Positions 53,055-62,205 of a stretch of DNA of 64,000 nucleotides are shown piece by piece (position 1 is the stretch's first letter; every line of letters starts with the position of its first letter). This stretch comes from Cylindrospermum sp. NIES-4074. Its GTDB lineage: Bacteria; Cyanobacteriota; Cyanobacteriia; Cyanobacteriales; Nostocaceae. The position numbers and the translations under genes were made by a program. Where the stretch lies: NCBI GenBank assembly GCA_003994795.1, contig AP018269.1, positions 6,165,687 to 6,229,686 on the forward strand, given 5' to 3'. The notes under the pieces are model-generated. The model made no database searches. It was not told where the DNA came from and saw only the letters and a list, made by a program, of their open reading frames with translations.

Positions 53055-53321
53055 ATGTTTTTATCCTTAACTCCAGAACTTGAAAAGTTCATCCAAAGTC
53101 AGATATCTAGCGGTAAATACACATCAGCAGAGGAAGTAATCATTACTGCTATCAAGTTGTTAGAAGCACAGGGAAACGTTTATCAAGGTCAATTTGACGA
53201 ACTGCAACGGGCAATTATGATTGGTGTTGAGGCTTCAGAATGGGGCGAAGTTGTAGATGGAGAAACACTTTTTCATCAACTGGAACAAAAATTACAACAG
53301 CGTCGGGAAAAAGCAAGTTGA
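53055..53321 (+). CDS. parD: ParD-like antitoxin
   Basis: An 88-residue protein with the ParD ribbon-helix-helix start FLSLTPELEKFIQSQISSGK and YTSAEEVIITAIKLLEAQ. The stop TGA shares its last base with the ATG of the parE reading (TGATG), so they are coupled. ParD normally blocks the ParE toxin, which acts on gyrase. Here the toxin gene is broken, so this antitoxin is an orphan. Confidence 0.85.
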   Translation: MFLSLTPELEKFIQSQISSGKYTSAEEVIITAIKLLEAQGNVYQGQFDELQRAIMIGVEASEWGEVVDGETLFHQLEQKLQQRREKAS

Positions 53322-53680
53322 TGAGAAATATTTGTCAGTTTACTATTCCTGCAAGTCGAGATATTGAAAACATAGTAATCGACTTTCATAAATTATCCCG
53401 TAGGGCGGGCGTCTCGCCTGCCCCTGAACAGGCGAGACGCCTGTTCTACAAAATATTTGGGATATTTTTGAAGTCTCGCCTGCCCCTGAACAGGCGAGAC
53501 GCCTGTTCTACAAAATATTTGGGATATTTTTGAAGTTGGAAGACTCTGATCGATTATGTGGCTGACAACAGCGGTTTAGATGCTGCGGATAACTTACTAA
53601 AAAAAATTAACGATAAGTGCCAAACTTTAGCACAATTCCCTATTTTAATGTTTTCAATTATTAATCGCACCCCTAACTAA
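53321..53680 (+). pseudogene. ParE-like toxin gene, interrupted and truncated
   Basis: Starts MRNICQFTIPASRDIENIV, the ParE beginning, and is split by the repeat element at 53372-53547. After it the frame resumes IDYVADNSGLDAADNLLKKI, NDKCQTLAQFP and then diverges to a stop at 53680. The normal continuation with the YR-IxxxRxGR core is lost, replaced by ILMFSIINRTPN. So the toxin has two lesions: insertion and C-terminal loss. The end of this reading runs into the CLC gene on the other strand. Confidence 0.8.
53372..53547. mobile_element. Hairpin-rich repeat element of about 170 bp, copy B
   Basis: Left ATAGTAATCGACTTTCATAA, right GAAGTTGGAAGACTCT, with two copies of the GAACAGGCGAGACGCCTGTT hairpin inside. 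Almost the same as copy A at 37565-37732. Inserted in parE. A target duplication ATCGA can be read on both sides (left 53378-53382 and right 53549-53553), but if so the element ends would differ by a few bases. Confidence 0.7.
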
Positions 53681-56275
53681 AATTACTGTACTTTCTACAC
53701 CAGAGGCGATCGCTTCTGGAATATTACCTTGAATCGCTTGCTGTAACAATCCCTCACGGGAAGCACCCAACACCACAACATCAAAGCCTTCAGTTTTCAC
53801 CAGGTTAATCACACCTTCAGAAACAGAATTGGCTTGGACTGGGGAAGCAATTACAGTGCTGGATAATTGGCGGCGGCGCATTAGCTGGCGGATGGCTTGT
53901 TCTAAAACTATCATATTTGGCTTGAACTCCGATGGCTTAAACACCTGTGTGAGGCGAATTTGGGGATTATTTCCCAAAGTCACCAAAGCAGGTAACAATT
54001 TAATCGCTACCCGCGCATTAGGGCCACCAGCCATTGGTACCAGCCAGCGGTTGAACTGAAGAGATGGGGTAACTGTTGACTCCGGGATATTGCCTAATTT
54101 AACCAACACGACATCACAGGTAGCTTGGCGAATTACCGTATCGACAACATTGCCAAAAATCCGACCAGGGGTAGAAGTATTTCCTTTCCACCCCATTAAG
54201 ATTATGTCAATGTGTCGTTCGTTGATTGTCTCTAAAATTGCTTGGGCGACATCATGGGCAACTCGGATTTGCGTATGCAGGGGAATACGCCACTTTTTCG
54301 CTAAAACTTCCGCTTGTCTGAGTAAGCGACGACTTTTGGTAGTCTTTACCTGTGTTTCTGCTGGGGAAACGTGAGGGGACACCAGCATGATTTGCACACA
54401 CTCTATTTCATAATGGCGATCGCGGGCAATAGCAGCTGCCATTTCTAATAATGTCGTTGCTGTCTCTGGATTTGCCACCGTTACTAATAGTCTACCTCTG
54501 CCAATATTAGGCGATCGCGTTTGGTAAACTACATAAGAAGGCTCTGGTTGGGGCGCTGGAACTCCATTTTTGCAATTGAGATGATTTGCTTCGGCGCGAA
54601 TAATATCCGCACGGGTAATAATACCAATTAGTTTCTGTCCTTCTATCACTGGTAAGCGGCTGATTTGATAGCGATCAAGTAAATACAGCACATTACTCAA
54701 CTGATAGGTGGGTGTAACTGTCAGCGGTTGCGGGGTCATAATTTCCCGCAGAAAACTATCATTTTCTAGATGCTGTTCGCTGATTTTTTGCAAATCTGAT
54801 TGGGTGATAATACCCACCAACTTACAGTTATCTACAACCGGAAAACCACGATGGTGAGAACGGGAAAATGCCTGTATGACTTCATCCAAAGTCATTTCTG
54901 CATCTAGAGTTTCTACCCGCTGTTGCATTACATCTTTGGCTGTTAACTTCGTCAATATCCCCTCAATAGAAGCGTCTTTTTGGATATTGATGCCATTCAA
55001 TAGCAAAAGCTTGTCATACAGCGATCCTGGTACTACCTTTTCCGCCACCAAGTAAGATGTTACAGACACAATCATCAAAGGTAAAACCAGATTGAAATCT
55101 GTAGTCATTTCAAACACAATCACAATTGCCGTAATCGGCACTTTGGAAACAGCGCTAAAAAATCCCCCCATACCCGCTAAAGCATAGGTAGCCGGGGAAC
55201 CTAACCCCAAAAAGTGGAATTCAAACGCACCCACAAGATGTCCTAAACAAGAACCTAAAATGAGGCTGGGAGCAAATAATCCTCCTGGTGCGCCGGAACC
55301 AAAAGCTACTAAAGTGAGGATAAACTGAGATACGAAAGCGATCGCCGCAAAGGAAGAATGAGCTTCACCTGTAATTACATACTCTCTTAACCCCGTATTA
55401 TCACGGAAGTAATCAGGCAGCATTGCCACGACAATGCCTGATATACAACCAGCTAACGCCACTCGCAGGGGTAAGCTGATATGTAATCTTCTATATAATT
55501 TAATACTTAAAATCAAGCCCCGATTAAATAATGCGCCTAACAATCCTGCCAAAACACCTAGCAGCAAAAAAGCCGGAATTTCTGGAAGGGAGAATTGACT
55601 AGAGGATTGGGTTAATTGCAAGTTTAGTTCCCAACTGCCACCCCCCAACAGCCGGGAGACAACCCCACCAATAAAGGAGGCGATAATGGCAGTGCCTAAA
55701 GTCAGTCCTGATAAATCCTGGAGTAACTCTTCAACAATAAACAACACCCCGGCAATTGGGGCATTGAAAGCAGCTGCCAAACCGGCACCAGCACCCGCTG
55801 CAATCATTTGTCGCCGATGATCTGGGGAAGTGGGCACCCAGCGACTCATGCCAGCTGCTAAACCTGCCCCTACTTGGACGGTGGGGCCTTGTCTGCCGAG
55901 AGTCATTCCTGAACCCAAAGTGGCGATCGCACTGAGTAATTTCACAAATGCCACACGCCAGGATAATGTCATCGGCACATTGGCAAGGGTGGCTTTAACT
56001 TGAGGAATACCGCTACCCGCTGCCTCTGGGGCAAACCGCTGCACCAACCAACCAGCTAATAACCCAAACCCCAAACCGAATGCTGGTAGAGTTATCCAAG
56101 CTGGTAACAGGTAAGTAGTATGGACTCGCCATGTTCCTAACCATCCCGATCCCACTTTCAGAAATACCGCAGATAGGGCCGCGACCAACCCGATAACAGA
56201 AGCTTCTGCGATCGCTAAACCTCTTCTAGGCTGCCACAAGTAGCGAAACCGCTGAGTCAGAACAGGAAGCGACAT
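53654..56275 (-). CDS. CLC chloride transporter with CBS pair and Usp-like domains
   Basis: An 873-residue membrane protein. CLC motifs: GSGIPQVK, GRQGPTVQVGAGLA, GSGAPGGLFAPSL and an intracellular FIVEELL, in about 12 helices to about residue 415. A CBS pair follows (about 445-575: TAKDVMQQRVETLDAEMTLD, GIITQSDL and IGIITRADI), then two universal-stress-protein-like domains (GRGRLLVTVANPETATTLLE and PMAGGPNARVAIKLLPAL). The external gating Glu is Gln here (Q129, codon CAA), see findings. Single gene, minus strand. Confidence 0.9.
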   Translation of the reverse strand: MSLPVLTQRFRYLWQPRRGLAIAEASVIGLVAALSAVFLKVGSGWLGTWRVHTTYLLPAWITLPAFGLGFGLLAGWLVQRFAPEAAGSGIPQVKATLANVPMTLSWRVAFVKLLSAIATLGSGMTLGRQGPTVQVGAGLAAGMSRWVPTSPDHRRQMIAAGAGAGLAAAFNAPIAGVLFIVEELLQDLSGLTLGTAIIASFIGGVVSRLLGGGSWELNLQLTQSSSQFSLPEIPAFLLLGVLAGLLGALFNRGLILSIKLYRRLHISLPLRVALAGCISGIVVAMLPDYFRDNTGLREYVITGEAHSSFAAIAFVSQFILTLVAFGSGAPGGLFAPSLILGSCLGHLVGAFEFHFLGLGSPATYALAGMGGFFSAVSKVPITAIVIVFEMTTDFNLVLPLMIVSVTSYLVAEKVVPGSLYDKLLLLNGINIQKDASIEGILTKLTAKDVMQQRVETLDAEMTLDEVIQAFSRSHHRGFPVVDNCKLVGIITQSDLQKISEQHLENDSFLREIMTPQPLTVTPTYQLSNVLYLLDRYQISRLPVIEGQKLIGIITRADIIRAEANHLNCKNGVPAPQPEPSYVVYQTRSPNIGRGRLLVTVANPETATTLLEMAAAIARDRHYEIECVQIMLVSPHVSPAETQVKTTKSRRLLRQAEVLAKKWRIPLHTQIRVAHDVAQAILETINERHIDIILMGWKGNTSTPGRIFGNVVDTVIRQATCDVVLVKLGNIPESTVTPSLQFNRWLVPMAGGPNARVAIKLLPALVTLGNNPQIRLTQVFKPSEFKPNMIVLEQAIRQLMRRRQLSSTVIASPVQANSVSEGVINLVKTEGFDVVVLGASREGLLQQAIQGNIPEAIASGVESTVILVRGAINN

Positions 56276-56408
56276 ATAAATTAAAAATTAAAAATTAAGA
56301 ATTAAAAAGCGAGAATTAAAATCCGCATTTATTTTGTAGTCATTGCAACCTCTTGCCCAATTACCTCTTGCCCAATTACCAATTACCTATTAGCTATTAC
56401 CAATTACC

Positions 56409-57719
56409 TCATTGCCTGCCGGTAGTTGACAGTCCTTCCACTATCAGAGAAGGAGTGTAACAAGGCCCATTCCAATCAGTATCACCACCTAATTTAACTA
56501 ATTGTTTGAGGGCAGTATAAACATTACCAGCAACCATCGTATCCTTAACGCGCCCAATTACTTGGCCATTTTCCACACGATAGCCCAAATCAATATTGAT
56601 AGAAAAGTCGCCAGAAATGCCACCACCACCACCCAGCATTTGATCCACAATTAAGCCATGATCCATATATTGAATTAAGTCTTGTAGGGATGCAGAACCA
56701 GGTTCGATGAGGAAATTAAATAAACCAGGAGTGGGATAGCTGCCCAAAGCAGGGCGAAAACCGTTACCAGTGGTATTCATACCGAGTTGGCGTCCGGTGG
56801 TGCGATCGCAATAATAATTCTGTAAAATTCCCTTTTCGATAAATATTAAGGACTGAGTAGGTTGGCCTTCATCATCAAAAGGACAACTATAAGGCCCGGC
56901 TTCTGGATCTTGGTAGAGGGTGAAATTGGGAGACATAACTAATTTACCCAACTTTTCTGCCCAAGGTGAAGCTTTTTCTAAGATGTGCTTGCCATTTAAA
57001 GCGGCTTGCACAGTTCCCCAAAGCATATCAGCTGCTTTAGAAGTAAATAAAACGGGGATGCGACCGCTAGGGGTAGAAACGTTGTCTTTAACCCAAAGCA
57101 ACCGCTGTAAAATTTGGTGAGCTAATTTATCCGGGTGAAGTTGGCCCCGCTGGGTTTGTCCATCGGAAACGCTTAAAATATCATCACCCCGTACCCATTC
57201 GGCTGACATATAGCAGCTGAGAGTAGTGTCGGTGTAGTGACAATCTAAACCTGTGCTGTTGACTAGTCTGGTATTTTCAATATCACATTCCCAGTCACTA
57301 TGACAGAGAACATCAGGGTAGACCTCACGAACGAGGGCGATCGCTTCTTTGCCCCAATTTACCAACACATCCAATGGCACGGCAACCCCGACATCTGGAT
57401 AGGATGACTGGGAATTGCTGCTTAATTCCAATTGTTCCGGTTGATTGAGTTGACTCAAAGCTAGCGATCGTTCCACAATTACTTGTGGTTCCACCGCACC
57501 ATAAGCCACCGTAAGTCCTGGACGGCCGTTACGCCACAATCGCAGCGCCGTGCCTTCAGATTGGCTAGTTTCTAGCTGTTTGAGCCGGTTGGCCTCAAAA
57601 AATACTGGTCGAGAAAGCGATCGCGACTGATACACCTCAGCTGCTTCTGCTCCAGATTTTATAGCTAGTTCCAGCAGCTGTTCTGCTAGTGTATCTTGTG
57701 ACAAATTTTCAGAACCCAT
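56409..57719 (-). CDS. TldE/PmbA-family protein
   Basis: A 436-residue protein from the start MGSENLSQDTLAEQLLELAI at 57719, which follows AAGGGTC by a few bases; the longer reading begins in repeat sequence. TldE hallmarks: SEGTALRLWRNGRPGLTVAY near the start and PTGG-type C-terminal stretches GGGGGISGDFSINIDLGYRV and VKDTMVAGNVY. No HExxH zinc motif, as expected for the PmbA/TldE partner of TldD. TldD/E processes modified peptides. No tldD gene is in the window. Confidence 0.9.
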   Translation of the reverse strand: MGSENLSQDTLAEQLLELAIKSGAEAAEVYQSRSLSRPVFFEANRLKQLETSQSEGTALRLWRNGRPGLTVAYGAVEPQVIVERSLALSQLNQPEQLELSSNSQSSYPDVGVAVPLDVLVNWGKEAIALVREVYPDVLCHSDWECDIENTRLVNSTGLDCHYTDTTLSCYMSAEWVRGDDILSVSDGQTQRGQLHPDKLAHQILQRLLWVKDNVSTPSGRIPVLFTSKAADMLWGTVQAALNGKHILEKASPWAEKLGKLVMSPNFTLYQDPEAGPYSCPFDDEGQPTQSLIFIEKGILQNYYCDRTTGRQLGMNTTGNGFRPALGSYPTPGLFNFLIEPGSASLQDLIQYMDHGLIVDQMLGGGGGISGDFSINIDLGYRVENGQVIGRVKDTMVAGNVYTALKQLVKLGGDTDWNGPCYTPSLIVEGLSTTGRQ

Positions 57720-57762
57720 GACCCTTGGTGAATAGTGGATTGTGGATTTTGAACCGCAGATA

Positions 57763-58010
57763 GTCATTAGTCATTGGTCATTAGTCATTGGTCATTAGTC
57801 ATTAGTCATTAGTCATTGGTCATTGGTCATTGAAGGAGGCAAGAGGCAATGAGGCAATAAGTAATTATCCCCCCTGCTCCCCACACTCCCCACACTCCCC
57901 ACACTCCCCACACTCCCCACACTCAGCACTCAGCACTCAGCACTCAGCACACTCCCCTGCCCCTCTGTTCCATTACCAATTACCAATTACCAATTACCCA
58001 ATACCCATTC
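57763..58010. repeat. Cluster of heptamer and nonamer tandem repeats
   Basis: TAGTCATTGGTCAT units (57763-57829), then CACACTCCC units (57885-57925), CAGCACT units (57925-57948) and AATTACC units (57971-58004). Four repeat types in 250 bases between the converging pmbA-like and Tab2-like genes; both genes read away from it. Confidence 0.85.
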
Positions 58011-58023
58011 CCCCTCCAATAAT

Positions 58024-58887
58024 TTAAGGCAAATTGACCTCTTGTAACAGCCAAAATCCTGCAAAAGATTGTGCTTGGGGATCAGACTGCACGCCGATAA
58101 AATGTGTACCGTTGGCTATTTGCTTGGCGGCTTCAAAGCCTTTAGCTTCTGCAAGGAGTTTAGGGGTTCTAATATTTGCCACAATCCAGCTTTCTGTTGC
58201 ACCCGTTTCTAAAATCAATCTCTCACCAAGGCTAGTGTCAAATTTTAAGTAAGCTAACTCTAAACCAGACATCCAACCGGCTAAGGGTAAGGCTCTAGGT
58301 GAGAAAATCAAAATACCAGGAATGCGAGTTTCGGGGGATAATTGCGCCAACTCTAGGGGGAAAGCTTCGCCAAAGCCAATTTCCCACTCTGGCATATCCG
58401 CAAAATCACTAGCCTCTAAGGTGACAAATGCCCACTGCTGCCCTTCCAAAGCATCTGGTAAACGTTGTGGTAAAGGTCTTTCTAATCGCACCGAAGCATT
58501 AGACCCCCCTTGATAACCTGGTTCTAGAGGATAAACTTCCTCCATCCGCTGTTTCAGCCATTGGTTGAGAATCAAAGTCCGGCGGCTAGGTAAGGCGGGA
58601 ACACCTACATCCTGACAGGCTTTAGTAATCATGTTGTTCATTTGGCGGCGGAAAAAGCGGACTTTGATTGGTGCTTCCCCTGCTTTGTTAATGGCTTCTT
58701 GCAACGCCGTCCGCAACCAGCCCGAATTTACCTGGGTACTGGAGCAATATTGAGCATAGCGAAACAGAGAATCTGTCTTGGTGCGGACATCTAGGGGGCT
58801 TTCGCATACTAAGACTTCCCAAACTTTTTTCTGATTTTCGTCCAAAATCGGACGGGAGTAAAAATCGATTTCCCAAATACTGCCCAT
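58024..58887 (-). CDS. Tab2/Atab2-family RNA-binding protein
   Basis: A 287-residue protein. The start at 58887 (MGSIWEIDFYSRPILDENQK) matches the Tab2 family; the longer reading adds 16 basic residues. Conserved: WEVLVCESPLDVRTKTDSLF, RFFRRQMNNMITKACQDVGV and PSRRTLILNQWLKQR, and the C-terminal ESWIVANIRTP. In algae and plants Tab2/Atab2 is needed for translation of photosystem I mRNA; the cyanobacterial role is less clear. Monocistronic. Confidence 0.9.
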   Translation of the reverse strand: MGSIWEIDFYSRPILDENQKKVWEVLVCESPLDVRTKTDSLFRYAQYCSSTQVNSGWLRTALQEAINKAGEAPIKVRFFRRQMNNMITKACQDVGVPALPSRRTLILNQWLKQRMEEVYPLEPGYQGGSNASVRLERPLPQRLPDALEGQQWAFVTLEASDFADMPEWEIGFGEAFPLELAQLSPETRIPGILIFSPRALPLAGWMSGLELAYLKFDTSLGERLILETGATESWIVANIRTPKLLAEAKGFEAAKQIANGTHFIGVQSDPQAQSFAGFWLLQEVNLP

Positions 58888-59392
58888 GTTTTGCCGTAAA
58901 AATCTGGCGACTTTATGTTTTGCTGATATTTTCACTTTACCAAGCTACACGAACCTTAATCCCCTCTCGTACAGGAATCTCATTTTCAATCTACCCACAG
59001 ACGCCATAGACACGGAAGAGGAGGCGGGGAATGTCAGTATATTAATCACCACGTCAATCTACACCCAAAATTCCTGGAGCCAGCGAACTACTGGGGGGTT
59101 AGGTATTTTGTAATTCATTTAATGGAAAACTGTTGTATTATTCCGACAGCTTTGTCAGCATTGTAGATCACATCAACTGCCTTGAATTATTCCTGTCTAT
59201 AAAAAAATCCGCCTAATTGGCTACAAGTCTTTGATTCTCTCTGATAGATTATTGTAGTTATTGACTTGTGTGCTATTCGGTTAACAGTTTGAGATACTAA
59301 CACAATCTACCAAAGTGTTGTCAGTAGAGTCATCGCTAACCTTGCCTGACAAAAGCGTTGGTTTGTCCTAAACTGTGCCTAAAAACATTAAG

Positions 59393-59425
59393 ACCTCAGA
59401 ATTTACCACTTCTGGGGTTTTTCGT
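59393..59425 (+). terminator. Orphan terminator-like hairpin
   Basis: ACCTCAGAA (59393-59401) pairs with TTCTGGGGT (59410-59418), with one G-U pair, then TTTTT. The nearest plus-strand gene upstream ends far away, so it may end a small RNA transcribed from about 59100-59390. Confidence 0.6.
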
Positions 59426-59824
59426 TTTATAGGTAATGGGTAATTGGTAATGGGTAATTGGTAATTGGTAATAGAGTTATAGAAGATTAAGGAGTAAAGC
59501 GTTTTTTTTATCCAACAGAAATCCTATATACAAATATTTGTATTGCAATCAAATCAGACAAAATTATCTTACTTATGTCCAAAGATAGATTGATGTAAAT
59601 TTCCTGCTTTACATCATTAACTGGTTTTATGTCAACTACCTAGAATAGGAATTTAAAAAAAATATTGTATCTAAATCAAAGTTGACTCAGACATAAAACC
59701 TGTATTTGTGTCTTTAGATTTAATCCAAGGGGCTTGATTTTTCAATTTTAGTCAATAAAAATATATATAAGTCTAACAACTTGTAGGCTCTCTTGGTAAC
59801 AACTTAACCTTATCCAATGTCCAC

Positions 59825-59842
59825 AGTCCGCACCTGCGGACT
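59825..59842. terminator. Hairpin AGTCCGCA / TGCGGACT
   Basis: Perfect 8-bp stem with a CC loop and a T-rich flank (TTTATTTAT). Confidence 0.5.
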
Positions 59843-59874
59843 TTATTTATGGAAATTTTAGGGTTCAAGAATAT

Positions 59875-59940
59875 TGGTAATAGGTAATTGGTAATAGTTT
59901 CTCTTGCCTATTACCCATTACCCATTACCCATTACCTATT
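59875..59940. repeat. Heptamer tandem repeat ending at the TPR gene
   Basis: GGTAATA/ATTACCC units with an interruption TTTCTCTTGCC. The stop codon of the gene at 59932 (TTA on the plus strand) is itself part of the last unit (ATTACCTATT). Confidence 0.8.
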
Positions 59941-61185
59941 CGCTTTCGCCAGAGTTTCAATTTGCTCTTTAAAATACGCTTCTTGATGTTTGAGTTGTTG
60001 TGCTAGTTCTAGACCTTTTTCAAAAGCTGTCAGCGCTTGGGGATACTGTTTGCTTTCTAAATACAATTTCCCAATTTGGTCGTAGGCTTGCATTAATCCA
60101 TAAAAGTCGGTGGACAGTTCTTCTGTAGCTACAAGAATCTGGCTAGTTTGCAAAGCTGCTTCTATTTGTCCTTGAGAACGATACAGGGTGATTAATTTTT
60201 GTAAGGCTTCACTAGCAGTAACATACTGCTGCAATTGCCAAGCTATAGTATAAGCTTCTTGATAATTGTCAAAAGCTGCTTGCAGTAAACTGGGATTTTC
60301 TTGTGCTATGGTTTCATAATTTGTGGCGATCGCAATCTTCAGCACTGGAATCTGAGTTAGATTATTTTCATTGGTAAAAATCTCTACCAGCTTACCAAGT
60401 ACATTGATAGATTTCTGGGGCTGTTTTCCCTGTTCGTAGGTGTAAACCAGCTTTTTTAAATATGCAACTTCACTTAGTCCATCACCCTTGACGGTAGCTA
60501 AACCTAATAATTCCTCATAGGTAGCAGCGGCTTGGGGATAATCAAACCAACTTAAATGCAATTCCCCAATAGTTTGCAGAGTTTCTACTTCTGCGGTGGA
60601 ATCTTGCTGCTGTCGCACTAACGCTAAAACTTGGTTATAAGCCTCTAGGGCGAGTTTAGGAACGCGGAGGTTTTGGTAAGCTTGACCTAGCGATCGCATT
60701 AAATCCAAATCAACAGGTTTCGGGGTAGAGTCTTTTTTGCTAGATGTCTTTTGGGGTAAAGCCTGTTTTTGAATTACCTGCAACCGTTGTGTAATATACT
60801 GGATTTCTGCGCGGTCGTTTTGATTCCAGGCGATCGCACCCACTCGTGATAATGCCTCTACCTCTGCTATTGAACCTAACAATCGCCGCAGACGCAATTC
60901 CCGGTTCCAAATCTCAAACGCCGTCACCTTATCCCCCGCTTGCAGTGTCGCTGCTGCTTCTTGATTTAACTCATCTAGCGCCGTTTCTAACTTTTGCAAT
61001 TCTTCTAGAGTTAACGGCTGTTTCTCAAAGGAAGGACGTAGCAGCGGATCAGGTGTAATAACTTCTAATGGCCCGGGAAGAAATTTATCCAGTTGATTTG
61101 GGTCTTTTGTCTGTGCCAGCGTCACAGAACTGCACAGATGCCAGAAAATAAAGGTACTAACTATAATACTGAAGCGCCGGAGCAT
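59932..61185 (-). CDS. Secreted TPR-repeat protein
   Basis: A 417-residue exported protein. Signal peptide MLRRFSIIVSTFIFWHLCSS then VTLAQ. The mature part is helical with TPR motifs, such as RSLGQAYQNLRVPKLALEAY, TIGELHLSWFDYPQAAATYE and QIGKLYLESKQYPQALTAFE. TPR proteins mediate protein contacts, here in the periplasm or lumen. Its last codons and stop lie in a heptamer repeat. Function unknown. Confidence 0.8.
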   Translation of the reverse strand: MLRRFSIIVSTFIFWHLCSSVTLAQTKDPNQLDKFLPGPLEVITPDPLLRPSFEKQPLTLEELQKLETALDELNQEAAATLQAGDKVTAFEIWNRELRLRRLLGSIAEVEALSRVGAIAWNQNDRAEIQYITQRLQVIQKQALPQKTSSKKDSTPKPVDLDLMRSLGQAYQNLRVPKLALEAYNQVLALVRQQQDSTAEVETLQTIGELHLSWFDYPQAAATYEELLGLATVKGDGLSEVAYLKKLVYTYEQGKQPQKSINVLGKLVEIFTNENNLTQIPVLKIAIATNYETIAQENPSLLQAAFDNYQEAYTIAWQLQQYVTASEALQKLITLYRSQGQIEAALQTSQILVATEELSTDFYGLMQAYDQIGKLYLESKQYPQALTAFEKGLELAQQLKHQEAYFKEQIETLAKANR

Positions 61186-61390
61186 GGGTACTTTACCTAA
61201 ATTTAAGTCAGTTGTCTGCGGAATTTGGGATGAGGGATTGATGATTTGCTAGACGCACACACTATTGATTATGATCCCGATAGCACTTAATTTTCACTTC
61301 ATGCCCAAATTTTTGATTGTCCATTGTTCATAACTAAGCTTTAAAATATTCCCAGATTATACTTAACCGTTCAAAACCCAAACCCTTATA

Positions 61391-61990
61391 ATGACCCATT
61401 CTACAGATATTGCCACCTTAGCCCAATGGATGGCAGCTGATTTTAGCAATCAAGCACAAGCTTTTGAAAATCCACCTTTTTTTGCTCATATTCGCGTTTG
61501 TATGCGTCCCCTTCCCCTAGACCTGTTATCAGGGGTAAGTTTGTTTGTGGAACAAGCTTATGACTATCTGCTAAATGACCCTTATCGCGTGCGGGTGTTG
61601 AAGTTGATCAACGCAGGACAACACATCCAAATCGAAAACTACATTGTCAAGAACGAAGAAAAATTCTACGGTGCATCCCGTAACCTAGAACGTCTCAAAA
61701 CTCTCAACAGCAACGACTTGGAAAAATTATCAGGCTGTAATATGCTTGTCGAGTGGACTGGTAACAGCTTCAAAGGCACTGTAGAACCAGGTAAAGGCTG
61801 CATCGTTGTTCGCAAAGGTCATAAAACCTATTTGGATAGCGAATTTGAGATTAACGAAGAGAAGTTTGTTAGCCTGGACAGAGGACGAGATTTAGAATCT
61901 AACGAGCATATTTGGGGTTCTGTCGCTGGGCCATTTTACTTTGTGCGTTGGGGCAGTTTTGCCAATGAAGTGAAAGTGAGTGCTGAGTAA
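61391..61990 (+). CDS. cpcT: CpcT/CpeT-type phycobilin lyase
   Basis: Attaches phycocyanobilin to Cys-155 of beta-phycocyanin (by analogy with CpcT). The 199-residue length fits. Conserved: AQWMAADFSNQAQAFENPPF, VEQAYDYLLNDPYRVRVL, ENYIVKNEEKFYGASRN, LSGCNMLVEWTGNSFKGTVE and GPFYFVRWGSFANEV. Starts at ATG 61391. Monocistronic. It supports a phycobilisome-bearing cyanobacterium. Confidence 0.92.
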   Translation: MTHSTDIATLAQWMAADFSNQAQAFENPPFFAHIRVCMRPLPLDLLSGVSLFVEQAYDYLLNDPYRVRVLKLINAGQHIQIENYIVKNEEKFYGASRNLERLKTLNSNDLEKLSGCNMLVEWTGNSFKGTVEPGKGCIVVRKGHKTYLDSEFEINEEKFVSLDRGRDLESNEHIWGSVAGPFYFVRWGSFANEVKVSAE

Positions 61991-62035
61991 CGATAGGGTT
62001 TTCAGCATTTCCCTGATAAATAGCAAATACTATTG

Positions 62036-62150
62036 TTGGCTAGGGCGGGCTATCCGTCCCACAATAAATATATGACTCTTGTGGGGGAGCCACTGCGTTG
62101 CCGGGGTTTCCCCGGTTGTAGCAAGTGGCCTTGGCCATCCTGCCCGCCTA
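62036..62150. repeat. Dispersed hairpin repeat
   Basis: GGCTAGGGCGGGC... with CTTGTGGGGGAG and ATCCTGCCCGCC arms and a CCGGGGTTTCCCCGG palindrome in the middle. It recalls the CTTGTGGG family at 16777 and 19452. Lies between cpcT and the phosphodiesterase gene. Confidence 0.6.
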
Positions 62151-62205
62151 TTTTATATTTCATTGTGTCTACCTGCTTAACGTTTCTACATTCACAAGCC
62201 AGAGG

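Larger units (their letters stand above)
58888..59931. other. Long intergenic region (about 1 kb) with hairpins and repeats
   Basis: No supported gene. It holds a terminator-like hairpin at 59393-59425, a heptamer tract GGTAATT at 59433-59476, an AT-rich stretch to 59770, a hairpin at 59825-59842 and the heptamer tract from 59875. The terminator with no gene ending near it hints at a small RNA. Confidence 0.5.

Noticed and set aside
53240-53533. Plus-strand frame overlapping parD and the repeat element
   Set aside because: Same repeat-derived peptide as at 37415; parD is the real gene.
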